Assembly (NCBI RefSeq): GCF_036014115.1
Contig: NZ_CP107913.1
Location: 1,178,001-1,242,000, forward strand
Reading direction: 5' to 3'
Length of the DNA stretch: 64,000 nucleotides
Origin: Streptomyces sp. NBC_00448
GTDB lineage: Bacteria; Actinomycetota; Actinomycetes; Streptomycetales; Streptomycetaceae
This document shows positions 8,586 through 17,360 of this stretch, in pieces. Numbering within the stretch: the stretch's first letter is position 1; every line of letters starts with the position of its first letter. The notes under the pieces were generated by a model. The model worked only from the letters and a program-made list of their open reading frames with translations. It was not told the origin of the DNA and ran no database searches. The position numbers were made by a program, and so were the translations under genes.

Positions 8586-8611
8586 TTTCGGCATCGCCGC
8601 CGAAACATTCG
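8586..8611. promoter_or_regulatory. Operator-like inverted repeats (CGAA/TTCG type)
   Basis: TTTCGGC (8586-8592) and GCCGAAA (8599-8605) form a 7-base inverted repeat, and overlapping it CGAA-ACA-TTCG (8601-8611) forms another, right before the ribosome site of the binding-protein gene. A third TTCG-ATTC-CGAA lies at 8392-8403. From memory, the xylobiose regulator BxlR of Streptomyces binds CGAA/TTCG inverted repeats; that link is an inference. Confidence 0.6.
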
Positions 8612-8622
8612 AAAGGCACTCC

Positions 8623-9921
8623 ATGATGAAGCGCGCTCGGTTCTCTCGTGCCGCCGCCGGTGGCGTGGTGCTCGCACTCGGGCTGTCCATGGCGGCATGC
8701 GGGGGCAGCAGTTCGGGGTCCGGCTCCGGCCGCATCCACGTCCTGGTCTACGGCGACGCGACGAACAAGGTGGAGAAGCAGATCGTCGCCACCTTCAACA
8801 AGACGTCGAAGGTCAAGGCGGTACTGGACACCATCCCCGGCGCGGACTACCAGCAGAAGCTCCAGACGATCATCACCACCAAGCAGGCCCCCGACATCTT
8901 CTACAACTGGGGAGCCGGCAGCATCCAGCCGTTCGTCAAGGCCGGGTTGCTGATGCCGCTGGACAGCTTCATCGCCAAGGACCCGGGGCTGAAGTCCAAC
9001 TTCCTTCCGTCGGTGTTCAACACGGCGGTCATCGACGGCAAGCCGTACGGCGTCCCGATGCGCGGCACCCAGCCGGTGCTGCTCTTCGACAACAAGAAGG
9101 TGCTCGCCGACGCGGGCCTGTCCGAGCCGAAGACCTGGGACGACCTGCTCAACGCCGTCAAGGTGCTCAAGGCCAAGGGCAAGACACCGATCGCGCTGGG
9201 CGGCGGCGACCAGTGGCCGACGCAGATGTGGTTCGAGTACATGTACGACCGCATCGCCGGCCCCGGCCTGTTCGAGAAGGCGCTCGGCGGCGACACGAGC
9301 GTCTGGAACACCCCCGACAGCCGCAAGGCGCTGACGATGCTCAAGCAGCTCGTGGACGCGGGGGCGTTCGGCGGCAACTACGACTCGGTGAAGTTCAGCG
9401 ACGGCGGTTCCCCCGCGCTGCTGGCCACCGGCAAGGCCGGCTTCGAGCTGATGGGTTCGTGGGAGTACTCCACCGAGCAGGACGCCAACCCGGACTTCAC
9501 CAAGAACGACCTCGGCTACGGCCCCTTCCCGAGCGTGCCGGGCGGCAAGGGCAACCCCGACGACGTGGTCGGCAACACCAACAACTTCTACTCGGTGCTG
9601 AAGAAGACCAAGTACCCGGACGCCGTCGCTCAGTTCCTCAAGCTCCAGTACTCGGACGAGTTCGTGAAGGCGCACCTGGCCATCGGCAACCTGCCGACCA
9701 CCACCAACACCCCGAAGTTCCTGGACAGCGCGTCCAACCCGGCCTACCTGAAGTACCAGTTCGACATGGTCAAGCAGGCCCCCTCGTTCCAGCTCTCGTG
9801 GGACCAGGCGTACCCGCCGTCGCAGACCACGGCCATCCACACCGCCGTCCAGGAGTTCTTCGACGGCAAGATCAACGCCGACGGCTTCATCAAGGCCATG
9901 CAGGGCCTTTCGGCGTCCTGA
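8623..9921 (+). CDS. ABC transporter sugar-binding lipoprotein (BxlE-like)
   Basis: A 432-residue extracellular solute-binding protein of the CUT1 sugar type. The N-terminus has a lipoprotein signal (arginines, hydrophobic run, then SMAAC; lipidated Cys26), followed by a Gly/Ser linker. Family marks include GADYQQKLQTIITTKQAPDIFYNWG, YGVPM, and the C-terminal QAYPPSQTTAIHTAVQEFF. It captures an oligosaccharide and delivers it to the two permeases encoded directly downstream. The start at 8623 follows GAAAGG at 8611-8616. With the GH3 enzyme at the end of the operon, the order matches bxlE-F-G-A for xylobiose uptake; other beta-linked oligosaccharides are possible. No ATPase is encoded here, so a shared MsiK-type subunit is expected. 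Confidence 0.93.
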   Translation: MMKRARFSRAAAGGVVLALGLSMAACGGSSSGSGSGRIHVLVYGDATNKVEKQIVATFNKTSKVKAVLDTIPGADYQQKLQTIITTKQAPDIFYNWGAGSIQPFVKAGLLMPLDSFIAKDPGLKSNFLPSVFNTAVIDGKPYGVPMRGTQPVLLFDNKKVLADAGLSEPKTWDDLLNAVKVLKAKGKTPIALGGGDQWPTQMWFEYMYDRIAGPGLFEKALGGDTSVWNTPDSRKALTMLKQLVDAGAFGGNYDSVKFSDGGSPALLATGKAGFELMGSWEYSTEQDANPDFTKNDLGYGPFPSVPGGKGNPDDVVGNTNNFYSVLKKTKYPDAVAQFLKLQYSDEFVKAHLAIGNLPTTTNTPKFLDSASNPAYLKYQFDMVKQAPSFQLSWDQAYPPSQTTAIHTAVQEFFDGKINADGFIKAMQGLSAS

Positions 9922-9936
9922 CCCAGGGACCACGCC

Positions 9937-10893
9937 ATGACCACCACCTCGACCGCGCCGCCCGCCGCGCGCGGCGGGCGGGCCACCCGGCCCGCTCGCC
10001 GCCCGGCCCGGCGGTCCGGCTCCGCCGTGACCCGCCCGGGCCTTGCCTGGGCGGTCCCCGCCACCTTGTTCTTCGCCCTGTTCGCCCTCCTGCCGCTGGT
10101 GCTGGTGGCGGTGCTCTCCTTCACCAGCTGGGACGGCCTGGGCGCGCCCGAGTTCGCCGGCCTGGACAACTGGCGCGCGCTGCTGCACGACCACACCATG
10201 ATCCAGAGCCTGTGGCTGAGCGTCCTGATCACCGTGCTCGGCGTCACCGTGCAGACCCCGCTGAGCATCCTGCTCGGGGTGTGGGCGGCCGGTAAGCAGC
10301 GCAACCGCGCCGTGCTGTCGGCGGTGTTCTTCGTACCGCTGCTGCTGTCGGCGACCGCGGTGTCCGTGCTGTGGCGGGCCCTGCTCGACCCGAACTTCGG
10401 GGTGCCCGCGCAGGCCCGCTGGCTGTTCGGCAACGGCAACCTGCTGGGCATGCAGTCCGGCGCGATCGGCGTGCTGGTCTTCGTCGGCGCCTGGCAGTAC
10501 ACGCCCTTCCACACCCTCATCTACCAGGGCGCGACCCGCGCCATCCCGCAGGTCCTCTACCAGGCCGCGGCGATCGACGGCGCGGGCACCGTACGGCAGT
10601 TCTTCCACATCACGCTGCCGCAACTGCGCAACACCATGATCACCTCGATGATCCTGATGGTGGTCGGCGGCCTGACCACGTTCGACACGGTACTGATCCT
10701 CACCCAGGGCGGCCCCGGCACCGACACCACCATCAGCGCCTACTACATGTACGAACAGGCCTTCAAGAGCTTCGACTTCGGCGGCGGCGCGGCGATCGCG
10801 CTGGTCCTGGTGCTGGTCGCCACAGTCATCTCGCTGGTCGTGGTGCGGGTCTCCGGCTACGACCGGATGCGCAGCAGCTCGGAGGGTCTGTGA
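9937..10893 (+). CDS. Sugar ABC transporter permease (MalF type)
   Basis: A 318-residue inner-membrane permease with about six transmembrane segments after a basic N-terminus (residues 1-30). The EAA loop that contacts the ATPase is visible as YQAAAIDGAGTVRQFFHITLPQL (about 205-227; the run here is shortened in this description to its ends). The gene starts 15 bases after the binding protein gene and its stop overlaps the ATG of the next permease (ATGA), so the two are translationally coupled. Equivalent by order to BxlF. Confidence 0.93.
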   Translation: MTTTSTAPPAARGGRATRPARRPARRSGSAVTRPGLAWAVPATLFFALFALLPLVLVAVLSFTSWDGLGAPEFAGLDNWRALLHDHTMIQSLWLSVLITVLGVTVQTPLSILLGVWAAGKQRNRAVLSAVFFVPLLLSATAVSVLWRALLDPNFGVPAQARWLFGNGNLLGMQSGAIGVLVFVGAWQYTPFHTLIYQGATRAIPQVLYQAAAIDGAGTVRQFFHITLPQLRNTMITSMILMVVGGLTTFDTVLILTQGGPGTDTTISAYYMYEQAFKSFDFGGGAAIALVLVLVATVISLVVVRVSGYDRMRSSSEGL

Positions 10894-11711
10894 TGAGAAG
10901 CCGCCCCAACTTCCTGGCCGGACTCGGCTCGCTGGTCTGGCTGTTCCTGGTCGGCCTGCCGCTGTACGTCATGCTCGCCGCGACCCTGCGCAGCCGGGAC
11001 GACTACGCCCAGCAGGGCCCGCTGTCCTTCCCGAAGCACTTCACGCTGCACAACTACACGCAGGACTTCTCCAACGGCTTCGGCCGGTACTTCTTCCACA
11101 CCCTGCTGGTGACCGCCGCGGTGGTGGCCATCGTGGTGCTGCTGGTGCCGCCGCTGTCGTACGCGATCGTGCGCGGCCGCGGCCGGATCACCACCGGCGT
11201 CTTCCGGCTGTTCCTGCTCGGCCTCGCGGTGCCCGCGCAGGCGGTCATCGTGCCGATGTTCTACGTCATCAACCGCGCCGGGCTCTACGACAACCTCGCC
11301 GGGGTGATCCTGCCGACCGCGGCGTTCTGCCTGCCGGTGAGCGCCCTGGTGCTGACCGGGGTGATGCGCGACATCACCCCCGACCTGTACGAGGCGATGG
11401 CGATGGACGGGGCCCCGCAGTGGCGGGTGTTCGTCCAGCTGGTGCTGCCGCTGTCCAAGGGCGGGCTGTCCACGATCGTGGTCTTCTCCGCGCTCCAGGC
11501 GTGGAACGGCTTCCTCTTCCCACTGGTGCTGACCCAGTCCGACTCCTCCAAGGTGGTCACCCTGGGCCTGTACGACTTCCAGACCGAGCACGGCGTGGAC
11601 ATCCCCGGCCTGCTGGCCGCGGTGGTGCTGTCGATGCTGCCGATCCTCATCGTCTACCTGTTCGCCCGCCGTGCCCTGGTGCAGGGGCTGATGGGCGTCG
11701 GAGGAAAGTGA
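10893..11711 (+). CDS. Sugar ABC transporter permease (MalG type)
   Basis: A 272-residue permease with six predicted membrane spans and the EAA motif YEAMAMDGAPQWRVF followed by LPLSKGGLST (about residues 168-195). The ATG at 10893 lies within the stop of the preceding permease, and its own TGA overlaps the GTG of the GH3 gene. It forms the heterodimeric channel with the upstream permease. Equivalent by order to BxlG. Confidence 0.93.
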   Translation: MRSRPNFLAGLGSLVWLFLVGLPLYVMLAATLRSRDDYAQQGPLSFPKHFTLHNYTQDFSNGFGRYFFHTLLVTAAVVAIVVLLVPPLSYAIVRGRGRITTGVFRLFLLGLAVPAQAVIVPMFYVINRAGLYDNLAGVILPTAAFCLPVSALVLTGVMRDITPDLYEAMAMDGAPQWRVFVQLVLPLSKGGLSTIVVFSALQAWNGFLFPLVLTQSDSSKVVTLGLYDFQTEHGVDIPGLLAAVVLSMLPILIVYLFARRALVQGLMGVGGK

Positions 11712-14260
11712 CCGACACCGTGCCCGAACAGACCGTGCCCGAACAGACCGTGCCCGAACAGACCGCCCCGGGACACACACCCGCGCCCGCCGCCCGCTGG
11801 CGGGACGCCTCCCTGCCGCCCGCGGCCAGGGCCGACGCCCTGATCGCCGAGATGACCCTGCCGGAGAAGGCCGCGCAGCTGTACGGCATCTGGGTGGGCG
11901 CCTCCGCCGAAGGCGGCGAAGTCGCCCCCCACCAGCACGAGATGGAGGAACCGGTCGCCCTCGACGAGCTGCTGCCGCAGGGCCTGGGCCAGCTCACCCG
12001 GCCGTTCGGCACCGCACCGGTCGACCCGGCGCTCGGCGCGCTGTCGCTGCTGCGCACCCAGCGCCGGATCATGGCCGCGGGCCGGTTCGGCATCCCCGCG
12101 CTCGCCCACGAGGAGTGCCTGGCGGGCTTCGCCGCCTGGGGGGCCACCGCCTACCCGGTGCCGCTGGCCTGGGGCGCGACCTTCGACCCCGCGCTGGTGC
12201 GCACCATGGCCGAGCGGATCGGCCGCGACATGCGGGCGGTCGGCGTGCACCAGGGGCTCGCGCCGGTGCTGGACGTGGTGCGCGACCCGCGCTGGGGCCG
12301 GGTCGAGGAGACCATCGGCGAGGACCCGTACCTGGTCGGCACGATCGGCACCGCCTACGTGCGCGGGCTGGAGTCGGCCGGGATCGTCGCCACCCTCAAG
12401 CACTTCGCGGGCTACTCCGCCTCCCGCGCGGGCCGCAACCTCGCGCCGGTCGGCATGGGCGGCCGGGAGCGCGCCGACGTCATCCTGCCGCCGTTCGAGA
12501 TGGCGGTGCGCGAGAGCGGCGTCCGCTCGGTGATGCACGCCTACACCGACACCGACGGCATCCCGTCGGCGGCCGACGAGCAGTTGCTGACCGGGCTGCT
12601 CCGCGACACCTGGGGCTTCACCGGGACCGTCGTCGCCGACTACTTCGGCGTCGCCTTCCTCCAGACCCTGCACGGCGTGGCGGGCACCCTCGGGGAGGCG
12701 GCCGGCGCGGCGCTCGCGGCGGGCGTCGATGTCGAACTGCCCACCGTCAAGGCGTACGGTGAGCCGCTGCTCAAGGCGGTCGCCGGCGGACGGGTGCCGG
12801 AGGCGCTGCTGGACCGGGCGGTGCACCGGGTGCTGGTGCAGAAGGCCCAACTCGGGCTGCTGGACGCGGGATGGGACCCGGTGCCGCAGGTGCTGGCCGG
12901 GCGCGTCGACGGGGTGGCCGCTCCGGGGCGGGCGCCGGCGCAGGACAGCGCGGAGACGGAGACGGGCGCGGATTCGGGTGCGGGTACGGCGGTCGGCGAC
13001 GGCAACGGCGACGGCCCGGACGCGTCCGTGTCGGCCGCGGGCGCGCTGTACCGGGAGGCGCTGCGCGGCAGCGTGGACCTGGACTCGGCCGCCAACCGGG
13101 ACATCGCCCGCCGGGTCGCCGAGGAGAGCGTGGTGCTGCTGCGCAACGACGGCACCCTGCCGCTCCACCGGCCGGGCGTGATCGCGGTCATCGGCCCCAA
13201 CGCCGAGACACCCACGGCGGTGCTCGGCTGCTACGCCTTCCCCATGCACGTCGGGGTCCAGCACCCGGAGGTGCCGGCCGGCATCGAACTGCCCACGCTG
13301 CGCGAGGCGTTGGCGGCGCAGTTCACCGACAGCCGGATCGTCGCGGCGGCCGGCTGCGGCGTGGACGACCAGGACACCGCCGGGTTCGCCGAGGCGGTGC
13401 GCGCGGCCGCCGAGGCGGACGTGGTGGTGCTCGCCCTCGGCGACCGGGCGGGGCTGTTCGGCCGGGGCACCAGCGGCGAGGGGTGCGACGCGGAGTCGCT
13501 GGCGCTGCCGGGCGTGCAGCAGCAACTCCTCGACGCGGTCCTGGACACCGGCCGGCCGGTCGTCCTCACCCTGCTCGCCGGACGGCCGTACGCGCTCGGC
13601 CGCGCGGTGGACGAGGCAGCCGCCATCGTGCAGGCGTTCTTCCCCGGTGAGGAGGGCACCGCGGCCGTCGCGGCCGTGCTCGCCGGGCAGGTCGAGCCGT
13701 CCGGGCGGCTGCCGGTGAGCGTGCCGAGCCGGCCGGGCAGCCAGCCGACCACGTACCTGGCCGCACGGCTGGGCCGGGCCAGCGAGGTCTCCAACGTCGA
13801 CCCGACCCCGGCGTACGCCTTCGGGCACGGGCTGACGTACACCACCTTCCAGTGGACGGACCTGCGCGTCGCGGACTTCCAGGCCGGCACGGACGGGGAG
13901 GTGACCTGCTCCTTCACCGTCCGCAACACCGGGCGGCGCGAGGGCACCGAGACGGTCCAGGTCTATCTGCACGACCCGGTCGCCTCCGTGGTCCAGCCGC
14001 AGCAACGGCTGGTCGGCTACCGGCGGCTGCGCCTCGCGCCGGGCGCCTCCGCGCGCGTGGAGCTGACCGTGCCCGCCGACCTGGCCGCGTTCACCGGCCG
14101 CGACGGCCGCCGCGTGGTGGAACCCGGCACCCTCGAACTGCGCCTGGGCGCCTCCAGTACGGACCTGCGGCTCACCGTCGTCTGCACCCTGACCGGGCCG
14201 CCCCGCGTGGTGGACCACACCCGCAGGTTGCACCCGGGCTTCACGGTGGACCGGGGGTAG
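11708..14260 (+). CDS. GH3 beta-glycosidase, probable intracellular beta-xylosidase (BxlA-like)
   Basis: An 850-residue GH3 enzyme without a signal peptide, so it cleaves imported oligosaccharides in the cytoplasm. Domains in order: TIM barrel with KHFAGYS, and the nucleophile motif VVADYFGV (Asp311); alpha/beta sandwich domain (about 440-680) with ESVVLLRNDGTLPL, and DRAGLFGRGTSGEG; C-terminal fibronectin III-like domain (about 730-840; VTCSFTVRNTGRREGTETVQVYL). The blocks HEECLAGFAAWGATAYPVPLAWG resemble the Streptomyces BxlA beta-xylosidases as I recall them, though GH3 beta-glucosidases are close. The GTG at 11708 overlaps the preceding stop. An Asp/Gly-rich insert of about 40 residues near residue 410 and a TVPEQ repeat at the N-terminus are unusual. 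Confidence 0.9.
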   Translation: MTDTVPEQTVPEQTVPEQTAPGHTPAPAARWRDASLPPAARADALIAEMTLPEKAAQLYGIWVGASAEGGEVAPHQHEMEEPVALDELLPQGLGQLTRPFGTAPVDPALGALSLLRTQRRIMAAGRFGIPALAHEECLAGFAAWGATAYPVPLAWGATFDPALVRTMAERIGRDMRAVGVHQGLAPVLDVVRDPRWGRVEETIGEDPYLVGTIGTAYVRGLESAGIVATLKHFAGYSASRAGRNLAPVGMGGRERADVILPPFEMAVRESGVRSVMHAYTDTDGIPSAADEQLLTGLLRDTWGFTGTVVADYFGVAFLQTLHGVAGTLGEAAGAALAAGVDVELPTVKAYGEPLLKAVAGGRVPEALLDRAVHRVLVQKAQLGLLDAGWDPVPQVLAGRVDGVAAPGRAPAQDSAETETGADSGAGTAVGDGNGDGPDASVSAAGALYREALRGSVDLDSAANRDIARRVAEESVVLLRNDGTLPLHRPGVIAVIGPNAETPTAVLGCYAFPMHVGVQHPEVPAGIELPTLREALAAQFTDSRIVAAAGCGVDDQDTAGFAEAVRAAAEADVVVLALGDRAGLFGRGTSGEGCDAESLALPGVQQQLLDAVLDTGRPVVLTLLAGRPYALGRAVDEAAAIVQAFFPGEEGTAAVAAVLAGQVEPSGRLPVSVPSRPGSQPTTYLAARLGRASEVSNVDPTPAYAFGHGLTYTTFQWTDLRVADFQAGTDGEVTCSFTVRNTGRREGTETVQVYLHDPVASVVQPQQRLVGYRRLRLAPGASARVELTVPADLAAFTGRDGRRVVEPGTLELRLGASSTDLRLTVVCTLTGPPRVVDHTRRLHPGFTVDRG
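11717..11761 (+). repeat. Three 15-base tandem repeats in the GH3 gene
   Basis: ACCGTGCCCGAACAG occurs three times without a mismatch (11717, 11732, 11747), encoding TVPEQ three times right after the start codon, followed by a diverged copy (TAPGH). The unit keeps the frame, so copy number can vary without breaking the gene. Confidence 0.95.
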
Positions 14261-14266
14261 GCGGAA

Positions 14267-14315
14267 GGCACGCCGGCGCCCCCTGTCCGTGCCGGGCAGG
14301 GGGCGCCGGTGTGCC
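14267..14315 (+). terminator. Strong operon terminator
   Basis: Two 19-base arms (14267-14285 and 14297-14315) pair with one G-T wobble around an 11-base loop, 7 bases after the GH3 stop codon. Confidence 0.88.
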
Positions 14316-14329
14316 GTGCGGGCGCGGGC

Positions 14330-14500
14330 CCCGGCGGCGCAGCGCGAGCCGGGCCGGCCGGTTGCCGAGGAACGACCCGGCCCGCACGATCACCGCGATG
14401 GTCGCCGCCGTGATGTACACGATCGGCCCGTCGTACCGCTGGGAGCCGTAGGTGATCGCGAAGTCGCCCGGCCCTCCGCCGCCGAACGGGCCCGAGCGCC
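14330..14500 (-). pseudogene. Relic of a MetI-type ABC permease C-terminus
   Basis: On the minus strand the translation reads GGGGPGDFAITYGSQRYDG, then PIVYITAATIAVIVRAGSFL and GNRPARLAL. This resembles the C-terminal end of the D-methionine ABC permease MetI (family pattern GGGGLGDLAIRYGYQRFDT with a last membrane span). No upstream permease domain or start codon is found, no stop follows in frame within the relic, and the sequence runs into the GH3 terminator. The rest of the 412-base gap (14261-14672) shows nothing else. Probably a deletion remnant of a methionine uptake operon. Confidence 0.55.
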
Positions 14501-14672
14501 TCCGGGATCGGCACCGTCACCACTATGCCGATCCGCCGGGCGCCGGGCGCACTGGCCGCCCGCCTTGCCGGACAAGCGGGTTCGGGAACCCTCGGCTCAC
14601 GAACTTTTGCCTTCGGGCTGCGCGCGGCGCCGTCGGAGCCGGTACCGCGCGCGGTTCCCGTAACCTGCCCGC

Positions 14673-15437
14673 CTACGCCTCCAACGCCATGTAGAGCCGT
14701 GTGCCCTGCGGGGAGTAGCCGAGCCGCTCGTAGACCCGGCGGGAGCCGTCCCCGGAGTACTCCAACCAGACCGATTCGGCGCCCTGTTCGAACATCGCCG
14801 CGGTGAGCGCGGCGGTGACGGCGGCGCCGATGCCGCGGCGGCGGAAGGCGGGCCGGGTGCCGACGCCCGCCAGCTCCGCGGTACCGACCGCGGGCGCGGA
14901 GCAGGAGCCGCCGCCCGCGCAACCGCCGTCGGGGGCGCTGACGAACCGCACCGCTCCCCCGTTCTCCTGGGTACGCCGCAACCGGGCGACGCCCTCCGCG
15001 GACGCGGCGAACTCCCCCTCGAACGCCTCGGACAGGGCCGCGTCGATCGCCGCGTACTGCTGCTCGGTGGTCGGGGCCGCCACGAGTGGCCCGGGCAGGC
15101 TGCCGGCGGACGGCGGCATGCTCAGTATCCCCGGCTCGCAGACCAGGTACTCGTGCACCGCCTCCACCCCGAACCCGGCGGCGCGCAGCGCGGGTTCGAC
15201 CTCGGGTGCGCGGTCTGGCGCGAACTCCAGCCGCGGCTTGAGCCCGCGGTCACGGAACGCGGTGACGAGAGCGGCGACGTCCGCCGCGGTCGGCTCGGCG
15301 CCGGGCAGCGGGGTGGCGTAGTTGACGTACGGGCTGGAGGTGGCGGGGTCGAAGCCCGCGACGAAGCCTCCGACCGCCACCGCCTCAGGGCGACGGCGGA
15401 GGTTGGCGACGGCGAAGTTCTGGACATTGGTGCCCAC
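14673..15437 (-). CDS. GNAT-family N-acetyltransferase
   Basis: A 254-residue acetyltransferase with two GNAT-like halves. The acetyl-CoA binding motif is GVGTRPAFRRRGIGAAVTAAL (about residues 186-205), followed by ESVWLEYSGDGSRRVYERLGY, the usual C-terminal GNAT pattern. The N-terminal half (residues 1-110) lacks a clear motif. The GTG at 15437 is chosen because GAGG lies about 10 bases upstream. Substrate unknown. The gene stands alone, with relic sequence downstream and an empty region upstream. Confidence 0.85.
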   Translation of the reverse strand: MGTNVQNFAVANLRRRPEAVAVGGFVAGFDPATSSPYVNYATPLPGAEPTAADVAALVTAFRDRGLKPRLEFAPDRAPEVEPALRAAGFGVEAVHEYLVCEPGILSMPPSAGSLPGPLVAAPTTEQQYAAIDAALSEAFEGEFAASAEGVARLRRTQENGGAVRFVSAPDGGCAGGGSCSAPAVGTAELAGVGTRPAFRRRGIGAAVTAALTAAMFEQGAESVWLEYSGDGSRRVYERLGYSPQGTRLYMALEA

Positions 15438-15905
15438 GATGATGTGACCTCACGAAAATAGACACGGTGAAGCGCTCTCCCGCATGGCCGTGACCGAGCG
15501 ATCGGCGGTGCCGGCGGGAAGCGCGTGCTGCCGCCTGGCCCGGCGAGGTGCCGGGCGGGCCGTCCCCCGCGCGAAGGAGACCGGCGGTGCGGGAAGCACC
15601 GCGGCGAAGGACCGCCGCACGCGAAGCGCGTGGCACGAACGGAGGCCGCTGCTCGACGGGGAGCAGGACCGGACCGCTCAGCGCGTACGGCGGCCGCTGC
15701 GGGACGCCGGAGCCATGGACTTCATTCCCAACCGTGTGTGAGACCCGGGACCACAACGGCCGCCGGGCGGGCCCGACTCTGCCACGGCGGCCGCCGGCGG
15801 CGCAACGCGATTACCCGCGGGACCCGGGGGCGCCCCGGCCCGGCCCGCGAGCCGGCCCCGGGGGGCGCCGCCGCCCTGCCTGGCCCGGGTCGGCTCGGGC
15901 CCGGG
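15438..15905. other. Gap without a supported gene
   Basis: This 468-base stretch holds the upstream region of the GNAT gene and the downstream end of the XRE-cupin gene. I see no domain-bearing frame, hairpin or repeat that I can support. Short open frames here have no ribosome site and no recognisable protein sequence. Confidence 0.6.
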
Positions 15906-16505
15906 TCAGCTCGGGTCGGGGACGGAACGGGCCCGGAGATGCACGCGTTCGCCCTGCGGCCCGAACAGGGCGAGGAACTCCACCGGTCGGTCGCCGGCGT
16001 TGGCGAACCCGTGCGGGGTGCGGGTGTCGAACTCGGCGGCCTCCCCGGCGGTGAGGATCACGTCGCGGTCGCCGAGCGCGAGCCGCAGCCGGCCGGAGAG
16101 CACGTACAGCCACTCGTAGCCCTCGTGGGTGCGCTGCTCCAGGCGGCCGTCCACGTCGGGACCGCCCGGCTGGACCGGCATGATCTGCTTGTACGCGTGC
16201 AGGCCGCCGAGGTAGTGGGTGAGCGGCACGAAGGTCTGGCCGTGGCGGGTGAAGGGCCGCGGGTGGATACGCGGGTCGCCGGTGGCGGGCGCGCCGACGA
16301 GCTCGTCCAGCGGGACGCCGTACGCCTTCGCCAGTGGCAGCAGCAGTTCGAGGGTGGGTTTGCGCCGGCCCGACTCCAGCCGGGACAGCGTGCTCAGCGA
16401 GATGCCGGTGGTCTCGGCGAGCTGGGCGAGGGTGAAGGCGCGGGCATGTCGCAGGCTTCGCAGCCGCGGACCCACTCCGGCGAGGACTTCGTGCAGTTCG
16501 GCCAT
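15906..16505 (-). CDS. XRE-family regulator with cupin sensor domain
   Basis: A 199-residue regulator. N-terminal HTH_3 (LRSLRHARAFTLAQLAETTGIS, LSTLSRLESGRRKPTLELLLPLA; about residues 10-65) and a C-terminal cupin (about 100-190; RTHEGYEWLYVLSGRLRLAL, GEAAEFDTRTPHGFANAG). The class controls small-molecule metabolism or transport, with the cupin as the likely ligand site. The frame could start at 16532, but ATG at 16505 (MAELHEV) fits the family length; neither has a strong ribosome site. The divergent neighbour on the other side is unrelated, so it may act only on itself or distant genes. Confidence 0.88.
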   Translation of the reverse strand: MAELHEVLAGVGPRLRSLRHARAFTLAQLAETTGISLSTLSRLESGRRKPTLELLLPLAKAYGVPLDELVGAPATGDPRIHPRPFTRHGQTFVPLTHYLGGLHAYKQIMPVQPGGPDVDGRLEQRTHEGYEWLYVLSGRLRLALGDRDVILTAGEAAEFDTRTPHGFANAGDRPVEFLALFGPQGERVHLRARSVPDPS

Positions 16506-16590
16506 ATCCCGTATGTGCCATTGCGGCAACATTCTTTGTCAAGTTCCGCCGCGCGGAACCCCGACGCCCGGCACAACGGGAACCGCCGCG

Positions 16591-17271
16591 TCAGCCGAAG
16601 AGGGGGAAGCGGTCCGCGTCCGGGCCGAGCAGGCGGCGCTCGGCCGGGGTGAGGGGGGTGCGGCCGGTGGCGGCGCGGGCGTAGTGCGCGTCGGTCCACT
16701 CGACGGGCACCGGGCGGCCGAGCAGACCGTCGAGGCTGGTGCGGGTGGTGGCCAGTCCGGCCGCCGAGGGCCCGGCAGCGCCGGGCAGGTCCGTGACGAG
16801 GTCGAGGTGGTGGACGGTGGCCTCGATCACCAGGGTGCGGACGAGGTCGGCGGCGGTCAGCGTGTGCCCCTGGGTGGCCACCAGCCCGCCGGGATCGGCC
16901 GCCGCGGCCGCGTGCACGGCGGCGGCCGCCGTCTCCGCGTACAGCTCGCGCAACTGGCCGAAGTCGAGGAACATGCTCGCGCTGACCCGCACCCAACGGC
17001 GGCCGTTCGCCGCGCCGGCGGTGCCCGGCTGCCAGCCCTGCCAGTACGTCACGGCGTCGCGGTCCGCGGGTCCGGGAGCCGGGGTGTGCAGGGCGACAAG
17101 GCCGCGCTGGGCGTCGGCGAGGCAGTGGAAGACCAGATCGCGGACCGCCCAGCCGGTGCAGCCGGTCGGCTGCCACGACTCCCGCTCGCCGAGGTCCGCC
17201 AGCACCGCGGTGAACGCCCCGTAAGCGGCGCGCAGCGCGTCCACCGCGGTCGTGTCCCGCTCGTCCGCCAT
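16591..17271 (-). CDS. Maleylpyruvate isomerase-family (mycothiol/DinB fold) protein
   Basis: A 226-residue protein with the DinB-like four-helix fold of the mycothiol-dependent maleylpyruvate isomerase family. Marks: the N-terminal block with WQPTGCTGWAVRDLVFHCLAD (metal-ligand His in the last part) and the second His-rich helix VIEATVHHLDLVTDL. Actinobacteria carry many such proteins of unknown substrate; most are mycothiol-linked transferases or isomerases. Its start is 89 bases from the divergent MBL-fold gene, so they may share a regulatory region. Confidence 0.85.
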   Translation of the reverse strand: MADERDTTAVDALRAAYGAFTAVLADLGERESWQPTGCTGWAVRDLVFHCLADAQRGLVALHTPAPGPADRDAVTYWQGWQPGTAGAANGRRWVRVSASMFLDFGQLRELYAETAAAAVHAAAAADPGGLVATQGHTLTAADLVRTLVIEATVHHLDLVTDLPGAAGPSAAGLATTRTSLDGLLGRPVPVEWTDAHYARAATGRTPLTPAERRLLGPDADRFPLFG

Positions 17272-17360
17272 CCGGCCAGCCTACGGGTCCGCACGCAGTT
17301 CCCGGTGAGCCGTCGGCGAACGGCGACGCGCCCGCCGGGGCGGCCGTGCAGGCTGGACGC

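Noticed and set aside
15484-15741. Small open frame in the gap after the GNAT gene
   Set aside because: No ribosome site, no recognisable sequence, Arg/Ala-rich composition as expected from non-coding high G+C DNA.
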